DNA of 64,000 nt, taken from positions 1 through 64,000 of the forward strand of contig NZ_BONZ01000025.1 of assembly GCF_016862975.1 (NCBI RefSeq), read 5' to 3'. Positions within the stretch are counted from its first letter, which is position 1. Every line of letters begins with the position of its first letter. Positions 1 to 8,251 of this stretch are shown here, one piece after another. The notes below the pieces were generated by a model. It was not told the DNA's origin, did no database searches, and saw only the letters and a program-made list of their open reading frames with translations. The translations under genes were made by a program, and so were the position numbers. The DNA is from Rugosimonospora africana. GTDB taxonomy: Bacteria > Actinomycetota > Actinomycetes > Mycobacteriales > Micromonosporaceae.

Positions 1-146
1 TGAGCACAGTCACGGCAGCGCTGACTGAGCGCAGCCGGAGCCGGTTTGTGGCGGAGGTGAGCACAGTCACGGCAGCGCTGACTGAGCGCGGCCGGAGCCG
101 GTTTGTGGCGGAGGCGAGCACAGTCACGGTAGACGCTGACTGAGCA
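1..146. repeat. 57-bp tandem repeat, about 2.5 copies
   Basis: Direct repeats begin at 1, 58 and 115, each opening with GAGCACAGTCACGG, so the period is 57 bp. The first two copies are nearly identical. The third is partial and has small changes (CGGTAGACGCTG instead of CGGCAGCGCTG). The array runs off the left edge of the window, so its true copy number is unknown. It lies immediately upstream of a PPOX-like gene. No coding role is apparent. Confidence 0.85.
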
Positions 147-200
147 CAGATCCGCCTGGCAGATACCGGGGGCTGGCACCGCTGCGGGTACCGTGGCGGA

Positions 201-704
201 GTGGATCAGCAGCGACAACCGGGTGCCGCCGGGGTTCCGTTCGATGTCGGATCGTTTCTTGCCGAGGAGCGGCGGCTGGCACAGGTCGCCAGCGTGGCGC
301 CGTCCGGGATCCCGCTTCTCGGCAGCCTGTGGTTCAGGTACGAGCGGGGCCGCTTCTGGTTCAGCAGCCTCGCCGGATCCCCGCTGCCCACCGCGGCCAG
401 CCGGGGCCGGCGGGTGGCGGTCATCGTCGACGACTTCAACCCTCCGGCTTCGATTCGACAGGTCAGGATCCGTGGTCGTGGGCGGATCGAGGCGCACGAC
501 GCGGAGACGGTACGGCGGATCTACCGTCGCTACCTCGGCCCGGAGCAAGAGAGCTGGCCGGAGTTCTTCCGGCTGCGGGCCGAGGACAGCGAGCGGTGGT
601 TGCTGTGGTCGGTACGGCCGGACAGCGGGCTCGTCGTCACCTCGCCGGAGTACGGCGAGCTGGAGCGGCGCTGGACGCGCATGAGTGACTGTCCGCTGCC
701 GTGA
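201..704 (+). CDS. PPOX-like (pyridoxamine 5'-phosphate oxidase fold) flavin-binding protein
   Basis: 167 residues from a GTG start. The translation looks like the split-barrel PPOX family: a helix-strand start (residues 15-35), a strand pair around WFRYERGRFWFSS, a central VAVIVDDF strand and an R-rich VRIRGRGRIE strand near residue 90. The C-terminal half has the WPEFFRLR and WSVRP motifs seen in FMN- or F420-binding members. Cofactor and substrate cannot be read from sequence. It is monocistronic, between the repeat array and an opposite-strand gene. An overlapping GTG at 193 opens a different frame with poor coding character and was not used. Confidence 0.7.
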   Translation: MDQQRQPGAAGVPFDVGSFLAEERRLAQVASVAPSGIPLLGSLWFRYERGRFWFSSLAGSPLPTAASRGRRVAVIVDDFNPPASIRQVRIRGRGRIEAHDAETVRRIYRRYLGPEQESWPEFFRLRAEDSERWLLWSVRPDSGLVVTSPEYGELERRWTRMSDCPLP

Positions 705-803
705 CCTGTCCGCTGCCGTGATTTGGCCTCCGCGGCATCGCCATCACCCTGCACGCCGCATGGGTTTTGTGGCTCTGACGAGAAACACGGAAGCCGGCGA
801 CGC

Positions 804-1190
804 CTATTTGCCGACCTGTCGCCCACGGACACGCTCGATGCGGACCTCGGCCGTAGTCGGGTCCTCCATGCCAAGCCGGATCCGCCGCCGTAGCCGATTC
901 ACCACGATGTCCGCCAAGGGCGCATCGCGGTACTTGCGCCATCGCTTGGTCATCCACATCGACTTCTTGGCCAGCAGCATTGCCTCCGCCTGTTCGACCA
1001 CCTCATCGACGATCCCGGCGCCCGTGGCTATCGCGAGGACCTGGTGCTCCCGATGCCGGTCAGCCCGGTTGGGCAACCGCTTGTTGCGCCGAATGTTCCT
1101 ACGCGAACTCTTGTCGTTCTCGCCGTAGTCGTTGCGGCGATCCTTGGCGTAGCTCAACGCCTTCTTTTCCTGCGGACTCCTACCAGCCAT
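804..1190 (-). CDS. Conserved hypothetical small basic protein
   Basis: 128 residues, ATG start. Rich in Arg and Lys, with a charged N-terminus (SPQEKKALSYAKDRRN) and a stretch of alternating R/N residues near 30-45. A short hydrophobic helix (LAIATGAGIVDEVVEQAEAML) is followed by a basic C-terminus. No enzyme motif, signal peptide or membrane segment is evident. The codon composition is less GC-skewed than its neighbours', which may indicate acquisition. The basic charge would suit nucleic-acid binding, but that is only an inference. Function unknown. Confidence 0.7.
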   Translation of the reverse strand: MAGRSPQEKKALSYAKDRRNDYGENDKSSRRNIRRNKRLPNRADRHREHQVLAIATGAGIVDEVVEQAEAMLLAKKSMWMTKRWRKYRDAPLADIVVNRLRRRIRLGMEDPTTAEVRIERVRGRQVGK

Positions 1191-1234
1191 CCCTCACATC
1201 CTCACCCTTGCACGTTACATGACCTGGGAGATGT

Positions 1235-3004
1235 CTATCGGCGAGACGTTCGTGGGTGCGGCGTGGGCGAGGCGGTGGCCGGTCGCGTCGTCGGGCGTCC
1301 GGTGGTGCAGATCGAGGCTGGCCGCGCGCTGGTGGCGTCCGGGGCGAGCAGCGCCACCAGGAAGCAGTACTCGCTGGAGGGATCCAGGGCCGTCGCGGTG
1401 TAGCTGGTCGTGCCCTGCGCCAGCGTCACGACAGCCCCGGACGGTTCACCGTTCCTGGACAAGGAGACCACGACTGTCGCGGTCCCGTGGCTGGGATCGT
1501 CCCAGCCGACCGTGATGCTGCCGCCGTGGTCCGCAAGCGTCAGGCCGGTCGGAACACCCGGAGCGGTCGGCGTTGGCGTCGGAGTATGGAGTTGCAGCGA
1601 CTGGCCGGCGCGCCGCAACCCGCGTACCGCCGACGGAGTCTCCACCACCAAGGCGCTGATGACGGCGACCGCGACCACCGCCAGTGCCGCGGCCAGCAAG
1701 GAATTCTTGTGCCGACGGAGCGTGCCGTGGAGCCTCCGCCGCGTTCCGCCCCGCACCGGAACGGGCTGGAATCGCGCCGTCCACGTCGGTTCCTCCTGTG
1801 GCCAAGTCTGGGGCCGGTCGGCGGGCGGCTGTTCGGTGATCGGTCGTTCGATGAAACGCGGCCGTGCGGTGCGGTGCGGTTGTCGGGCGCGGTGCGGTCG
1901 TTGGGTGTGCTGCGGCTGTTGGGTGTACGCCGGTTGTTGGATGTACGCCGGTTGTTGGATGTACGGCGGTTGTTCGGCTTGTTGGGTCAGCGCCCGCCGC
2001 ATCAGTGCTTGTCGGTCCAGGGCTTGTTGGTCCAGTGCCTGCTGGTCCAGTGCCTGTTGGTCCAGGGCTTGTTGGTCCAATGCCTGTTGAGTCGACGGCT
2101 CTTGGGTCAGAGCCTGAGTCAACCGTTGCTGAGTCAACCGCTGTCGCGCCAGCCTGCGCCGGGTCAGTCGCTGCCGGGCCAGCCGCCGGAGACGCGCCAT
2201 TCGACGGTCCGCCAGCCGTTGTATGAACGCCGTCCGGTACCCGGTAGGCGGCTGCGTACGGCGCCACCTCCGGCGCCGCCGGGCGTCCTCCGGTTCCGGC
2301 GGGGTCGGCATCGGCGGCTCCACCGCCGCCAAGCGCTCCTCCAGCCGTACCGTGAACGGATGTCCGGCACCCAGCAGCGCGCGCACCCGGTGGTGGGCCC
2401 GGGTCAGCAGTTGCCGTGCCGTCGGAAGGTCGCCCGACACGAGGTGCAGCTCGGCCAGGTCGGCCGCCATCCGCAGCGTGTCCAGGTCCTCGTCACCGTA
2501 CCGGCGGCGGAACGTGCCGTGTGCCGCCCCGAGCGTCGACAACGCCAGCTCCGGCTCGCCACGGTCGCGGTAGAGCCGGGCGAGGTTCGCCTGCGTCAGC
2601 AGAACGGCACGGGCGGCCGGGCCGTCCGTACCCTTGCCCGAGTCGAGCACCTGCCGGCAGAGGCCGTATGCCGTGTCCCGGTCCCCGAGGTCGTACGCGA
2701 TGGTCGCGAGCACCGCACGAGCCCGCACGGTACCCGGGTGCCCCGGCCCCAGAAGACGCTCGCAGCGCGGTACCAGCGACGAAGCCAACCGCTCCGCCTC
2801 CCGCAGGTCGCCCAGTTCCCGGAGCACCTCGGCCAGCATGCGTTCGGTCGACAGAAGCGAGATGCCGTCCGACCGATCCGCCTCCTGGGTCACGCGCACG
2901 GCACGGCGCAACGTGTCCCGAGCCGCCGCCCACTGCCAGCGCGCCTGCTGCCGCCGCGCCGTCTCGTGGAGGCTCTCCACCTGGAGGCGCGTGGAGTCGT
3001 CCAC
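1235..3004 (-). CDS. TPR protein with Gln-rich repeat linker, one membrane helix and C-terminal Fn3 domain
   Basis: 589 residues from GTG. Residues 1-230 are helical TPR-like repeats (for example AVLATIAYDLGDRDTAYGLC). Residues ~240-415 are low complexity with two periodic blocks: QALDQ units (15-bp period) and QPAYIQQ units (21-bp period). A basic patch precedes one transmembrane helix at ~434-454 (LLAAALAVVAVAVISALVV). A Thr/Pro linker and a fibronectin-III-like domain (~484-569) follow. The expected topology is cytoplasmic TPR and extracytoplasmic Fn3. It is divergent from the ECF sigma gene. The TPR part resembles those in actinobacterial multi-domain regulators, but no effector domain is present. 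Function unknown; a membrane-anchored scaffold is plausible. Confidence 0.8.
   Translation of the reverse strand: MDDSTRLQVESLHETARRQQARWQWAAARDTLRRAVRVTQEADRSDGISLLSTERMLAEVLRELGDLREAERLASSLVPRCERLLGPGHPGTVRARAVLATIAYDLGDRDTAYGLCRQVLDSGKGTDGPAARAVLLTQANLARLYRDRGEPELALSTLGAAHGTFRRRYGDEDLDTLRMAADLAELHLVSGDLPTARQLLTRAHHRVRALLGAGHPFTVRLEERLAAVEPPMPTPPEPEDARRRRRWRRTQPPTGYRTAFIQRLADRRMARLRRLARQRLTRRRLARQRLTQQRLTQALTQEPSTQQALDQQALDQQALDQQALDQQALDRQALMRRALTQQAEQPPYIQQPAYIQQPAYTQQPQHTQRPHRARQPHRTARPRFIERPITEQPPADRPQTWPQEEPTWTARFQPVPVRGGTRRRLHGTLRRHKNSLLAAALAVVAVAVISALVVETPSAVRGLRRAGQSLQLHTPTPTPTAPGVPTGLTLADHGGSITVGWDDPSHGTATVVVSLSRNGEPSGAVVTLAQGTTSYTATALDPSSEYCFLVALLAPDATSARPASICTTGRPTTRPATASPTPHPRTSRR
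1911..2100. repeat. Two coding tandem-repeat blocks inside the TPR/Fn3 gene
   Basis: At ~1911-1975 a 21-bp unit (TGTACGCCGGTTGTTGGA) recurs about three times and encodes QPAYIQQ heptads. At ~2005-2100 a 15-bp unit (CTTGTTGGTCCAGGG and variants) recurs about six times and encodes QALDQ pentads. Both periods are multiples of three, so copy-number change would keep the frame and only alter linker length. Confidence 0.85.
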
Positions 3005-3197
3005 GTCCTACCGCCCGCATCCGTATCGTCCGGCCGTCAGCGTGATCAGCCCGTCACCACGCCGTGCGTCCCGGCTTCTCTGTCCGGCACCGTGCGTCGC
3101 CCACCCGGGGCGCTGAGTGAGGATACCGGACCGCCGCTCGGCGCGCATGCCACCGCCGGGTGAACCTCAGATCCGCGACGATCGCCGGAACGACTCT

Positions 3198-3223
3198 CAA
3201 CCTCGGTGACCCACTGGGCGTCG
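3198..3223 (+). promoter_or_regulatory. Candidate ECF-type promoter of the sigma gene
   Basis: CAACC at 3198-3202 and CGTCG at 3219-3223 are separated by 16 nt. This matches the general 'AAC ... CGT' layout of ECF-sigma promoters and lies 31 nt before the GTG start at 3255. It suggests the SigE-family factor drives its own gene, a common arrangement. This is inferred from pattern only. Confidence 0.4.
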
Positions 3224-3254
3224 ATACAGGTGACCGAGTACCGAAAGGAGTCCA

Positions 3255-3827
3255 GTGAGTGACGACGAATTCGCGGATTTCGTCTCCGTACGCTACGCGG
3301 AACTGTTACGCACCGCGTACTTGCTGACCGGCGGGCAGCACACCGCCGAGGACCTGCTGCAGACCGTGCTGTTGAAGGCGATGCGGCGGTGGGGACGGAT
3401 CGACGAGCCCATGGCGTACCTGCGCCGGGCGATGGTGAACCAGAGCGCCAGCCGGTGGCGCCGGATCGGCAGGCGGAGTGAATTCCTCACCGCCGCGGTG
3501 CCGGACCGACCCGCCACAGGTGACTCGGCCGAGGACGTGGCCGCGCGCGATGAACTGCTGACCGCGCTCGGCACGCTGCCGGCGCGAATGCGCGCGGTCC
3601 TGGTGCTCCGGTACTGGGAGGACCTGTCCGAACAGGAGACCGCGTCGGCTCTCGGCTGCTCGGTCGGTTCTGTGAAGAGCCAGGCTTCGCGCGGTCTGGC
3701 TCGGCTGCGGTCGGTGCTGCGGCCGGAGACGGAAGCACATCCGCGGACAACAGCACGACTGAGTGCGCCAGTGCGGGCGGGGGCCACAGCGCGGCCGGAC
3801 ATGCCCGCCATGAGGGGGAGATCGTGA
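3255..3827 (+). CDS. SigE-family ECF RNA polymerase sigma factor
   Basis: 190 residues from GTG, with AAAGGAG 4 nt upstream. Region 2 covers residues ~5-75 (FVSVRYAELLRTAYLLTGG, AEDLLQTVLLKAMRRW), with the conserved 'RTAYLLTG' of the SigE/SCO family. Region 4 covers ~100-150 (LPARMRAVLVLRYWEDLSEQETA, SVGSVKSQASRGLARLR), a helix-turn-helix for the -35 element. The length is typical, with a ~35-residue unstructured tail. It directs polymerase to specific promoters, probably in an envelope response. It overlaps the next gene by GTGA, so the two are co-translated. Confidence 0.92.
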   Translation: MSDDEFADFVSVRYAELLRTAYLLTGGQHTAEDLLQTVLLKAMRRWGRIDEPMAYLRRAMVNQSASRWRRIGRRSEFLTAAVPDRPATGDSAEDVAARDELLTALGTLPARMRAVLVLRYWEDLSEQETASALGCSVGSVKSQASRGLARLRSVLRPETEAHPRTTARLSAPVRAGATARPDMPAMRGRS

Positions 3828-5236
3828 GCGTAGAAGAAGACCTGCGGATGCGGTTCGCACGAACCGCCGAATCCGTGGTACCGGATCCCGACCCGTACCA
3901 GCGACTGCTCCAGCGACGCCGGCGCTCCCAGCTGCGCCTGGCGGCGGCCGGTGGCGGCCTGGTCGCGGTGCTTGTCGCGGGCGCGCTCGCGTTGCCCAGC
4001 GTGCTCCCGGCGACGGACCGGACCGCCGGCCCCCGGCCCGGGGCGAGCCCGACCGGCGCCCCGGACGTGAACGACGGCGAGCCGATCAACTCCACGTGGG
4101 TGTCCCAGTTGCTCGACTCCCCGACCCGCGGAAAGCTGAGCGCCGACTACGTGCACAGCCTGGTCGAAACGGCACAGCAGAACCGTTCCGAGATGGGGAT
4201 CGCGCCGGACCTCGACCACGCGGCCGTACTGTTCGTCGACGACATCGGCTCCGCGCGGGTCGGCCTGATCGCGTTTCACTCGACCGAGCGCGTGACCACG
4301 AACTGGTACGTGGCGGCCAAGGGCGCGTCGGCCGAGGATCTGCTGTCCCGTCCCGTGCAGGGAGCCTTTGGCTGGCGTGGCCTGATCGCGTTCGGCTACC
4401 AGGACACCCTGACCTGGTCCGGCCACCCCGGCAGCGTGGCACTCGACGCGCTGATCGGGCTCGTGCCGCAGAACTGCCGGATCGCCACCGCGAAAGACGC
4501 GGCGCATCACCAGTGGGTACCCGAACCCACCGGCTCGTACGTGGCCGCCACGACGGCCCGGTCGACCGAGTGGTGGAAAGTTACCTGCGGGGACACGGTG
4601 CACTACGAGGGACCGGCCAGGGACGCCGGCTCGTTCTCGTACGGCACCCTGTCCCAGGCCGAAATCGATGCGGCCCTGACCGGCGCCAGGGGACCGGTCG
4701 ACAAGGAGGCGGCGCAGTTCGCGCTGTCCGGCCTGAACAACGCCGCGGCGACCACGACCGGGCCGGCACGGGTGCTGTGGGGCGGCAAGCTGCCCGGCCC
4801 CACCGGCTCCAGCTCGCCGGCCGTGGTGGCTATCGTGCCCGCCAGCGGGGGAGGCTGGCTGGTCAGTAGTTGGTGGCAGCCGGGCGGGCAGCCCGACGGC
4901 GTCACCGACGACGCCCCGCCCCCGGCGGACGTCACCAGTACCGACGTGAACCTCACCGATCCGACCGTGGTTTACGCGGTACGGCCCAGCAGCGCATCGG
5001 CTGTGGTCGCCGTCATCGCGCCACACGACGCGGCGACGGCCACCGCTTCGGTGGGTGGCCGGCAGGTGGCCCAGACCACGTTGCACGATGGGATCGGCCA
5101 GTTCAGCGCGGTGTCCGGCGAGTCGGTCACGGTACGGGCGATGGACTCGCACGGCCAGGTCGTCGGCACCTACGTTCTCGGCCACCACGCCGATGACCCC
5201 GACCCGAATCCCGATCCGGTCATCAACAGCTGGTAA
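3824..5236 (+). CDS. Single-pass membrane protein coupled to the ECF sigma factor
   Basis: 470 residues. The GTG start overlaps the sigma stop. A short cytoplasmic N-terminus (residues 1-35, basic RRRRSQLR) precedes one transmembrane helix at ~38-58 (GGLVAVLVAGALALPSVL). A large extracytoplasmic Ala/Thr-rich domain follows. Proteins in this position next to SigE-family factors are often anti-sigma or sensor partners, but no zinc-binding anti-sigma motif is visible in the short cytoplasmic part. The extracellular part contains two Cys (CRIAT, VTCGD) that could form a disulfide. The partner role is inferred from coupling only. Confidence 0.75.
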   Translation: MSVEEDLRMRFARTAESVVPDPDPYQRLLQRRRRSQLRLAAAGGGLVAVLVAGALALPSVLPATDRTAGPRPGASPTGAPDVNDGEPINSTWVSQLLDSPTRGKLSADYVHSLVETAQQNRSEMGIAPDLDHAAVLFVDDIGSARVGLIAFHSTERVTTNWYVAAKGASAEDLLSRPVQGAFGWRGLIAFGYQDTLTWSGHPGSVALDALIGLVPQNCRIATAKDAAHHQWVPEPTGSYVAATTARSTEWWKVTCGDTVHYEGPARDAGSFSYGTLSQAEIDAALTGARGPVDKEAAQFALSGLNNAAATTTGPARVLWGGKLPGPTGSSSPAVVAIVPASGGGWLVSSWWQPGGQPDGVTDDAPPPADVTSTDVNLTDPTVVYAVRPSSASAVVAVIAPHDAATATASVGGRQVAQTTLHDGIGQFSAVSGESVTVRAMDSHGQVVGTYVLGHHADDPDPNPDPVINSW

Positions 5237-5281
5237 GACGGCCGCGGAACGACACCCCGCGACGACGGTCGCGCGACCCCG

Positions 5282-5316
5282 CCGACCCGGCGGCACCCAC
5301 CGTGCCGCCGGGTCGG
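5282..5316. terminator. Strong bidirectional terminator hairpin
   Basis: Perfect 15-bp stem (CCGACCCGGCGGCAC at 5282-5296 pairing with 5302-5316) and a 5-nt loop. It lies between the convergent sigma-partner gene (stop 5236) and the LtrA gene (stop 5369). There is no T-tract, as is usual in high-GC actinobacteria. Confidence 0.8.
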
Positions 5317-5368
5317 TCGCGCCTGGCACTTCCACCCCGGACGCGGACCGCTACCCGATGCGCGCCGG

Positions 5369-6574
5369 CTACGCGGCGTGTGGCGGAGGCGCCGCCGTCT
5401 CTTCTGGCCGCTTCCTTCCCCGGATCATGTCGCGCACTGCCACCCCGGCCAGTACGGCGGCCGCGGCACCGGTGGCGGCGACCGGCGGCAACGGGAGCAT
5501 GGCCGGCACCAGCACCCCCAACGCGACCACCCCGAGCGGCCGGGACAGCGACACCCGGTTGAACACCTCGTACTCGAAGCGGGACCGGCCGATCAGAAAC
5601 AGCGCCGGACCGCCGAAGATCACCCCGAGCCACGCCGGGTCGAGGTGCCCGAACGGCCGGTCGATGACCAGCTCGTAGCCGCTCCCGGTGGCGAAGATGC
5701 CGGCCACCATGACCAGGTGGGTGTATGTCCCGGACCAGGCGAAGTCGCCCGGGTGCTCCCCGGCGTCGATCGCCAAAGGCAGCACGGCTCCGGCGCGGTA
5801 GAAGTAGATCCGGAAGATCAGTACGGTGGTCGTGAACGACAGCGCGATCGCGACCACCCGGCTGCTGTCGAAGGTTCTGGCGAACGACGCGCCCATCACC
5901 AGGATCGACTCGCCGAGCGTGATGATGACGAACTGCTGGTACCGCTCCGCGAGGTGTTCCGGGCTCAGCGTCCAGTCGCTGGGACGGGTGTGGCCGAGTC
6001 CCGGCACCCGCCAGCCGAGCGCGAATCCCACGTAGTCCATCACCAGCGCGATCGTCCACAGGACTCCGCGGGCGGGGCTCTGCGGAACGATCGCGGCTCC
6101 GAGGATCCACGGCACGGCCGAGACCCCGGCCCAGCACAGCCCGCGAATCGGAATGATCCGCTGAGGCCCCCGGATGGCGATCAGGAGCAGGAGCGGACGG
6201 GTCACCTGGACGACGACGTAGGTGACCGCGAAGGTGAGACCCCGCGCGCCGAACGCGTGCGGCAGCGCCACCGCCATGATCATGCTGCCGAACATGATCA
6301 CGAAGACGTTGACCTGGATTATCGGGCTCCGGGGATCGAACACGCTGGTCATCCGCGCCGCGTAGATCCAGATCAGCCAGAGCGCCAGCAGCAGCACAAC
6401 CGTCTCGCCGGTCTCGGTGATGATGACGCGCCGCTGGGTCGTGAAGTCCCCGACCAGCCGGGAGGACAGGCGGGTGAACGCGAACACGTAGACCAGGTCG
6501 AGGAACAGCTCCAGAAACGTGGGGCGGCCCTGACCCTCGCGGCTGGGCCTGATCACGCGCCCGCCAGTGGTCAT
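5369..6574 (-). CDS. ltrA: Low-temperature-requirement A (LtrA) family membrane protein
   Basis: 401 residues, ATG start. The N-terminus has the family signature FLELFLDLVYVFAFTRLS (residues ~19-36). It is followed by about ten hydrophobic segments, including LLLALWLIWIYAARM, FVIMFGSMIMAVALPHAFG and FAVTYVVVQVTRPLLLL. An internal conserved HLAERYQQFVIITLGESIL box (~residues 210-228) is characteristic of LtrA. The family was named for a Listeria mutant that grows poorly in the cold; its biochemical activity is unknown. It is a cytoplasmic-membrane protein and appears monocistronic. Confidence 0.88.
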   Translation of the reverse strand: MTTGGRVIRPSREGQGRPTFLELFLDLVYVFAFTRLSSRLVGDFTTQRRVIITETGETVVLLLALWLIWIYAARMTSVFDPRSPIIQVNVFVIMFGSMIMAVALPHAFGARGLTFAVTYVVVQVTRPLLLLIAIRGPQRIIPIRGLCWAGVSAVPWILGAAIVPQSPARGVLWTIALVMDYVGFALGWRVPGLGHTRPSDWTLSPEHLAERYQQFVIITLGESILVMGASFARTFDSSRVVAIALSFTTTVLIFRIYFYRAGAVLPLAIDAGEHPGDFAWSGTYTHLVMVAGIFATGSGYELVIDRPFGHLDPAWLGVIFGGPALFLIGRSRFEYEVFNRVSLSRPLGVVALGVLVPAMLPLPPVAATGAAAAVLAGVAVRDMIRGRKRPEETAAPPPHAA

Positions 6575-6955
6575 CGTCGTCCGTTCCCGTTTGCTGTGCG
6601 CCGGCTCTAGAACGGTCGTACCACGAGGATCCGGGCTCAGGGCGGGGATGGGCGCAACCGGGGATGGGTGCGACCGGTAGCCGGCGCCGGCACCCGGGCG
6701 CGGAAGCGCCGGACCCGCGCCACGGGCCGTCGGGCGGGAGCGGAGCGATCGGGTGGCAGGGATCCCGGACGGCCAGTTGCCTCGACGGCCAGTTGCCCCG
6801 ACGGCCGAGTCGCCGTCAGGCGGTCGGCGCCTCCGCGACGATCGGGAGCACCCGCGGATCGGCGAGTCGCTGGTAGTCGCGCGTGTCCAGTGCCAGCGAG
6901 CGGTGCGGCGATCCAGACCCCCGCCGGGATCGGGCGGGGGCCCGGACGAGGCTCG
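6575..6955. other. 381-bp gap with terminator, short direct repeats and a possible coding remnant
   Basis: No intact gene is visible. A 17-bp unit GACGGCCAGTTGCC recurs near 6770 and 6785. On the minus strand, a frame ending at a TGA at 6816-6818 reads SPHRSLALDTRDYQRLADP and then RVLPIVAEAPTA with good codon use. It has no start and runs into the chitinase terminator. It looks like the 3' end of a decayed gene whose family I cannot name with confidence. Confidence 0.45.
6918..6940 (-). terminator. Terminator of the chitinase gene
   Basis: Perfect 8-bp GC stem (CCCCCGCC at 6918-6925 with GGCGGGGG at 6933-6940) and a 7-nt loop. It begins 16 nt past the chitinase stop on the minus strand. Confidence 0.7.
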
Positions 6956-7885
6956 TCAGCCGGTGATCTTGTTGAAAATCTTCGAGTACGCGTACCCCGT
7001 CGGCTTGTCGTACCCGTGGACCTCCCAGAACGACAGCTCACGGACGCCCTTGGAAGCCGCGAAGCTCTCCAGCGTCGACGCGTTGGCCTGGGTGAAGTTC
7101 TCGTTGTCGTCGTTCTTGCCGGCGATCGGCGTGAGGCCCAGCTTGCCCCAGCTCGACGACGCGCCCCACAGGCTGTTCAACTGCCCGTTGGTGGCGTTGG
7201 CCGCGGATTCCGCGTCGGCCAGCGCGTTCTGGCCGTTGCCGAAGTCCATCGTCATGATGTTCACGATGGACACCGTGACGCCCTTGCTCTTCGCGTCCCG
7301 GAGCAGGTTGAGTGCGTTGCTCTCCAGGCCGCTCGGGTCGACCGGCAGGGTGTAGTCGACCTGGATCGACGGATTGTCCTTCTGCACCTGGGCGAGCGCC
7401 TGGTCCCGCCTCGCGTTGGCAGCGGTGTTGTCGAGGTCGGAGCCCTCGATGTCGAAGTCGAGCCGGTAGCAGCCGTACGTGCTGGCCACACTCTCGTACG
7501 CGGCGGTCAGGCTGGCCACCGACGTACACGTCTCGGCGAGTTCGCCGCCCTCGGCGCCACCGAACGAGATGGCCACCCGGCCACCGGCGTTCTCGATCGC
7601 CTTGACCTGCGACACGTACGTGTTCATCGCGTTGTCGCCGTCCTCCCACTGCGGCGTGCAGCCGGACTTCGGGATGAGGAAGGCGAGGGTGTAGTACTTC
7701 AGGCCGGTCGCCGCCAGGTCCGCGGACATGTCGTTCTTCGACTCGCTGCCGATCTGGAGGTACGGGGCGGCGAAGTGCGTGGGGAACCCGGAGGCGGCGG
7801 CCGGGCTGGCGGACAGGGCGAGCACGGACGCGGTGGCGAGCGCGGGTGCGACGACGGCGGCAACCACGCGGGATCGTCTGGGCAT
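6956..7885 (-). CDS. Secreted GH18 family chitinase
   Basis: 309 residues from the ATG at 7885, chosen because GAAAGG lies 5-10 nt upstream and a clean signal peptide follows (MPRRSRVVAAVVAPALATAS, then an ASG-type cleavage region near residue 30). The longer in-frame extension upstream lacks coding character. The catalytic strand reads YRLDFDIEG: the glutamate acid/base and two Asp of DxxDxDxE are present, but the first Asp is Tyr, as in some chitinases of this subfamily. The enzyme would hydrolyse extracellular chitin (beta-1,4-GlcNAc). There is no chitin-binding or Fn3 module, so it is a compact catalytic-domain-only enzyme. Regulation is probably through the long leader described separately. 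Confidence 0.9.
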   Translation of the reverse strand: MPRRSRVVAAVVAPALATASVLALSASPAAASGFPTHFAAPYLQIGSESKNDMSADLAATGLKYYTLAFLIPKSGCTPQWEDGDNAMNTYVSQVKAIENAGGRVAISFGGAEGGELAETCTSVASLTAAYESVASTYGCYRLDFDIEGSDLDNTAANARRDQALAQVQKDNPSIQVDYTLPVDPSGLESNALNLLRDAKSKGVTVSIVNIMTMDFGNGQNALADAESAANATNGQLNSLWGASSSWGKLGLTPIAGKNDDNENFTQANASTLESFAASKGVRELSFWEVHGYDKPTGYAYSKIFNKITG

Positions 7886-7953
7886 ACCGGACCTTTCTCG
7901 TGTGTGACGGGCACGGCGGGGCCGACCCTTCAGTGGGCTCGCGACTTGCTGAA

Positions 7954-8017
7954 GCTGAGAGACGGTGACGCTGAGAGACGGTGACGCTGAGAGACGGTGA
8001 CGCTGAGGCGCGGTGAA
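7954..8017. repeat. 16-bp tandem repeat in the chitinase leader
   Basis: GCTGAGAGACGGTGAC is repeated exactly at 7954, 7970 and 7986. A degenerate fourth copy lies at 8002. It sits 70-130 nt upstream of the chitinase start, inside the inferred 5' untranslated region. Confidence 0.9.
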
Positions 8018-8104
8018 GCCGCGTCCCGGTGGAGCTGAGACACGTAGCTGCGACCCGGAGTCGCGACGATGGCGACAGCGACACGGGCCGCTACACACCA
8101 GTTC

Positions 8105-8174
8105 GGAGTGACTCCGGTTAGGAAGGCTTCCTGTCTGAAGAGGAATCATCGACTCCGATGCCTGGACATGTCAA
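8105..8174 (-). promoter_or_regulatory. Chitinase promoter with two odd palindromes near the start site
   Basis: On the minus strand, TTGACA (8174-8169), an 18-nt spacer and GATGAT (8150-8145) form a good vegetative promoter. It predicts transcription from about 8137 and a ~250-nt leader. Just downstream are two perfect odd-centred palindromes: AGGAAG-G-CTTCCT at 8120-8132 and GGAGT-G-ACTCC at 8105-8115. Both are candidate repressor sites. No DasR-type site and no Streptomyces chitinase direct repeat (TGGTCTAGACCA type) was found. Confidence 0.5.
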
Positions 8175-8251
8175 GAGATGTCTATCGCTGACCGAGCTGA
8201 CGGAGATCGTCGTGTGTGCCCTCGCCGAAGCCCCGTCTCGAGCCAGTACAG

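Noticed and set aside
3293-5335. 680-codon minus-strand open frame
   Set aside because: It is the antisense shadow of the sigma factor and membrane-partner genes, a common artefact in GC-rich DNA.
6816-6911. PIN-domain toxin C-terminus
   Set aside because: A faint resemblance over a few residues only; no second conserved acidic motif or antitoxin gene.
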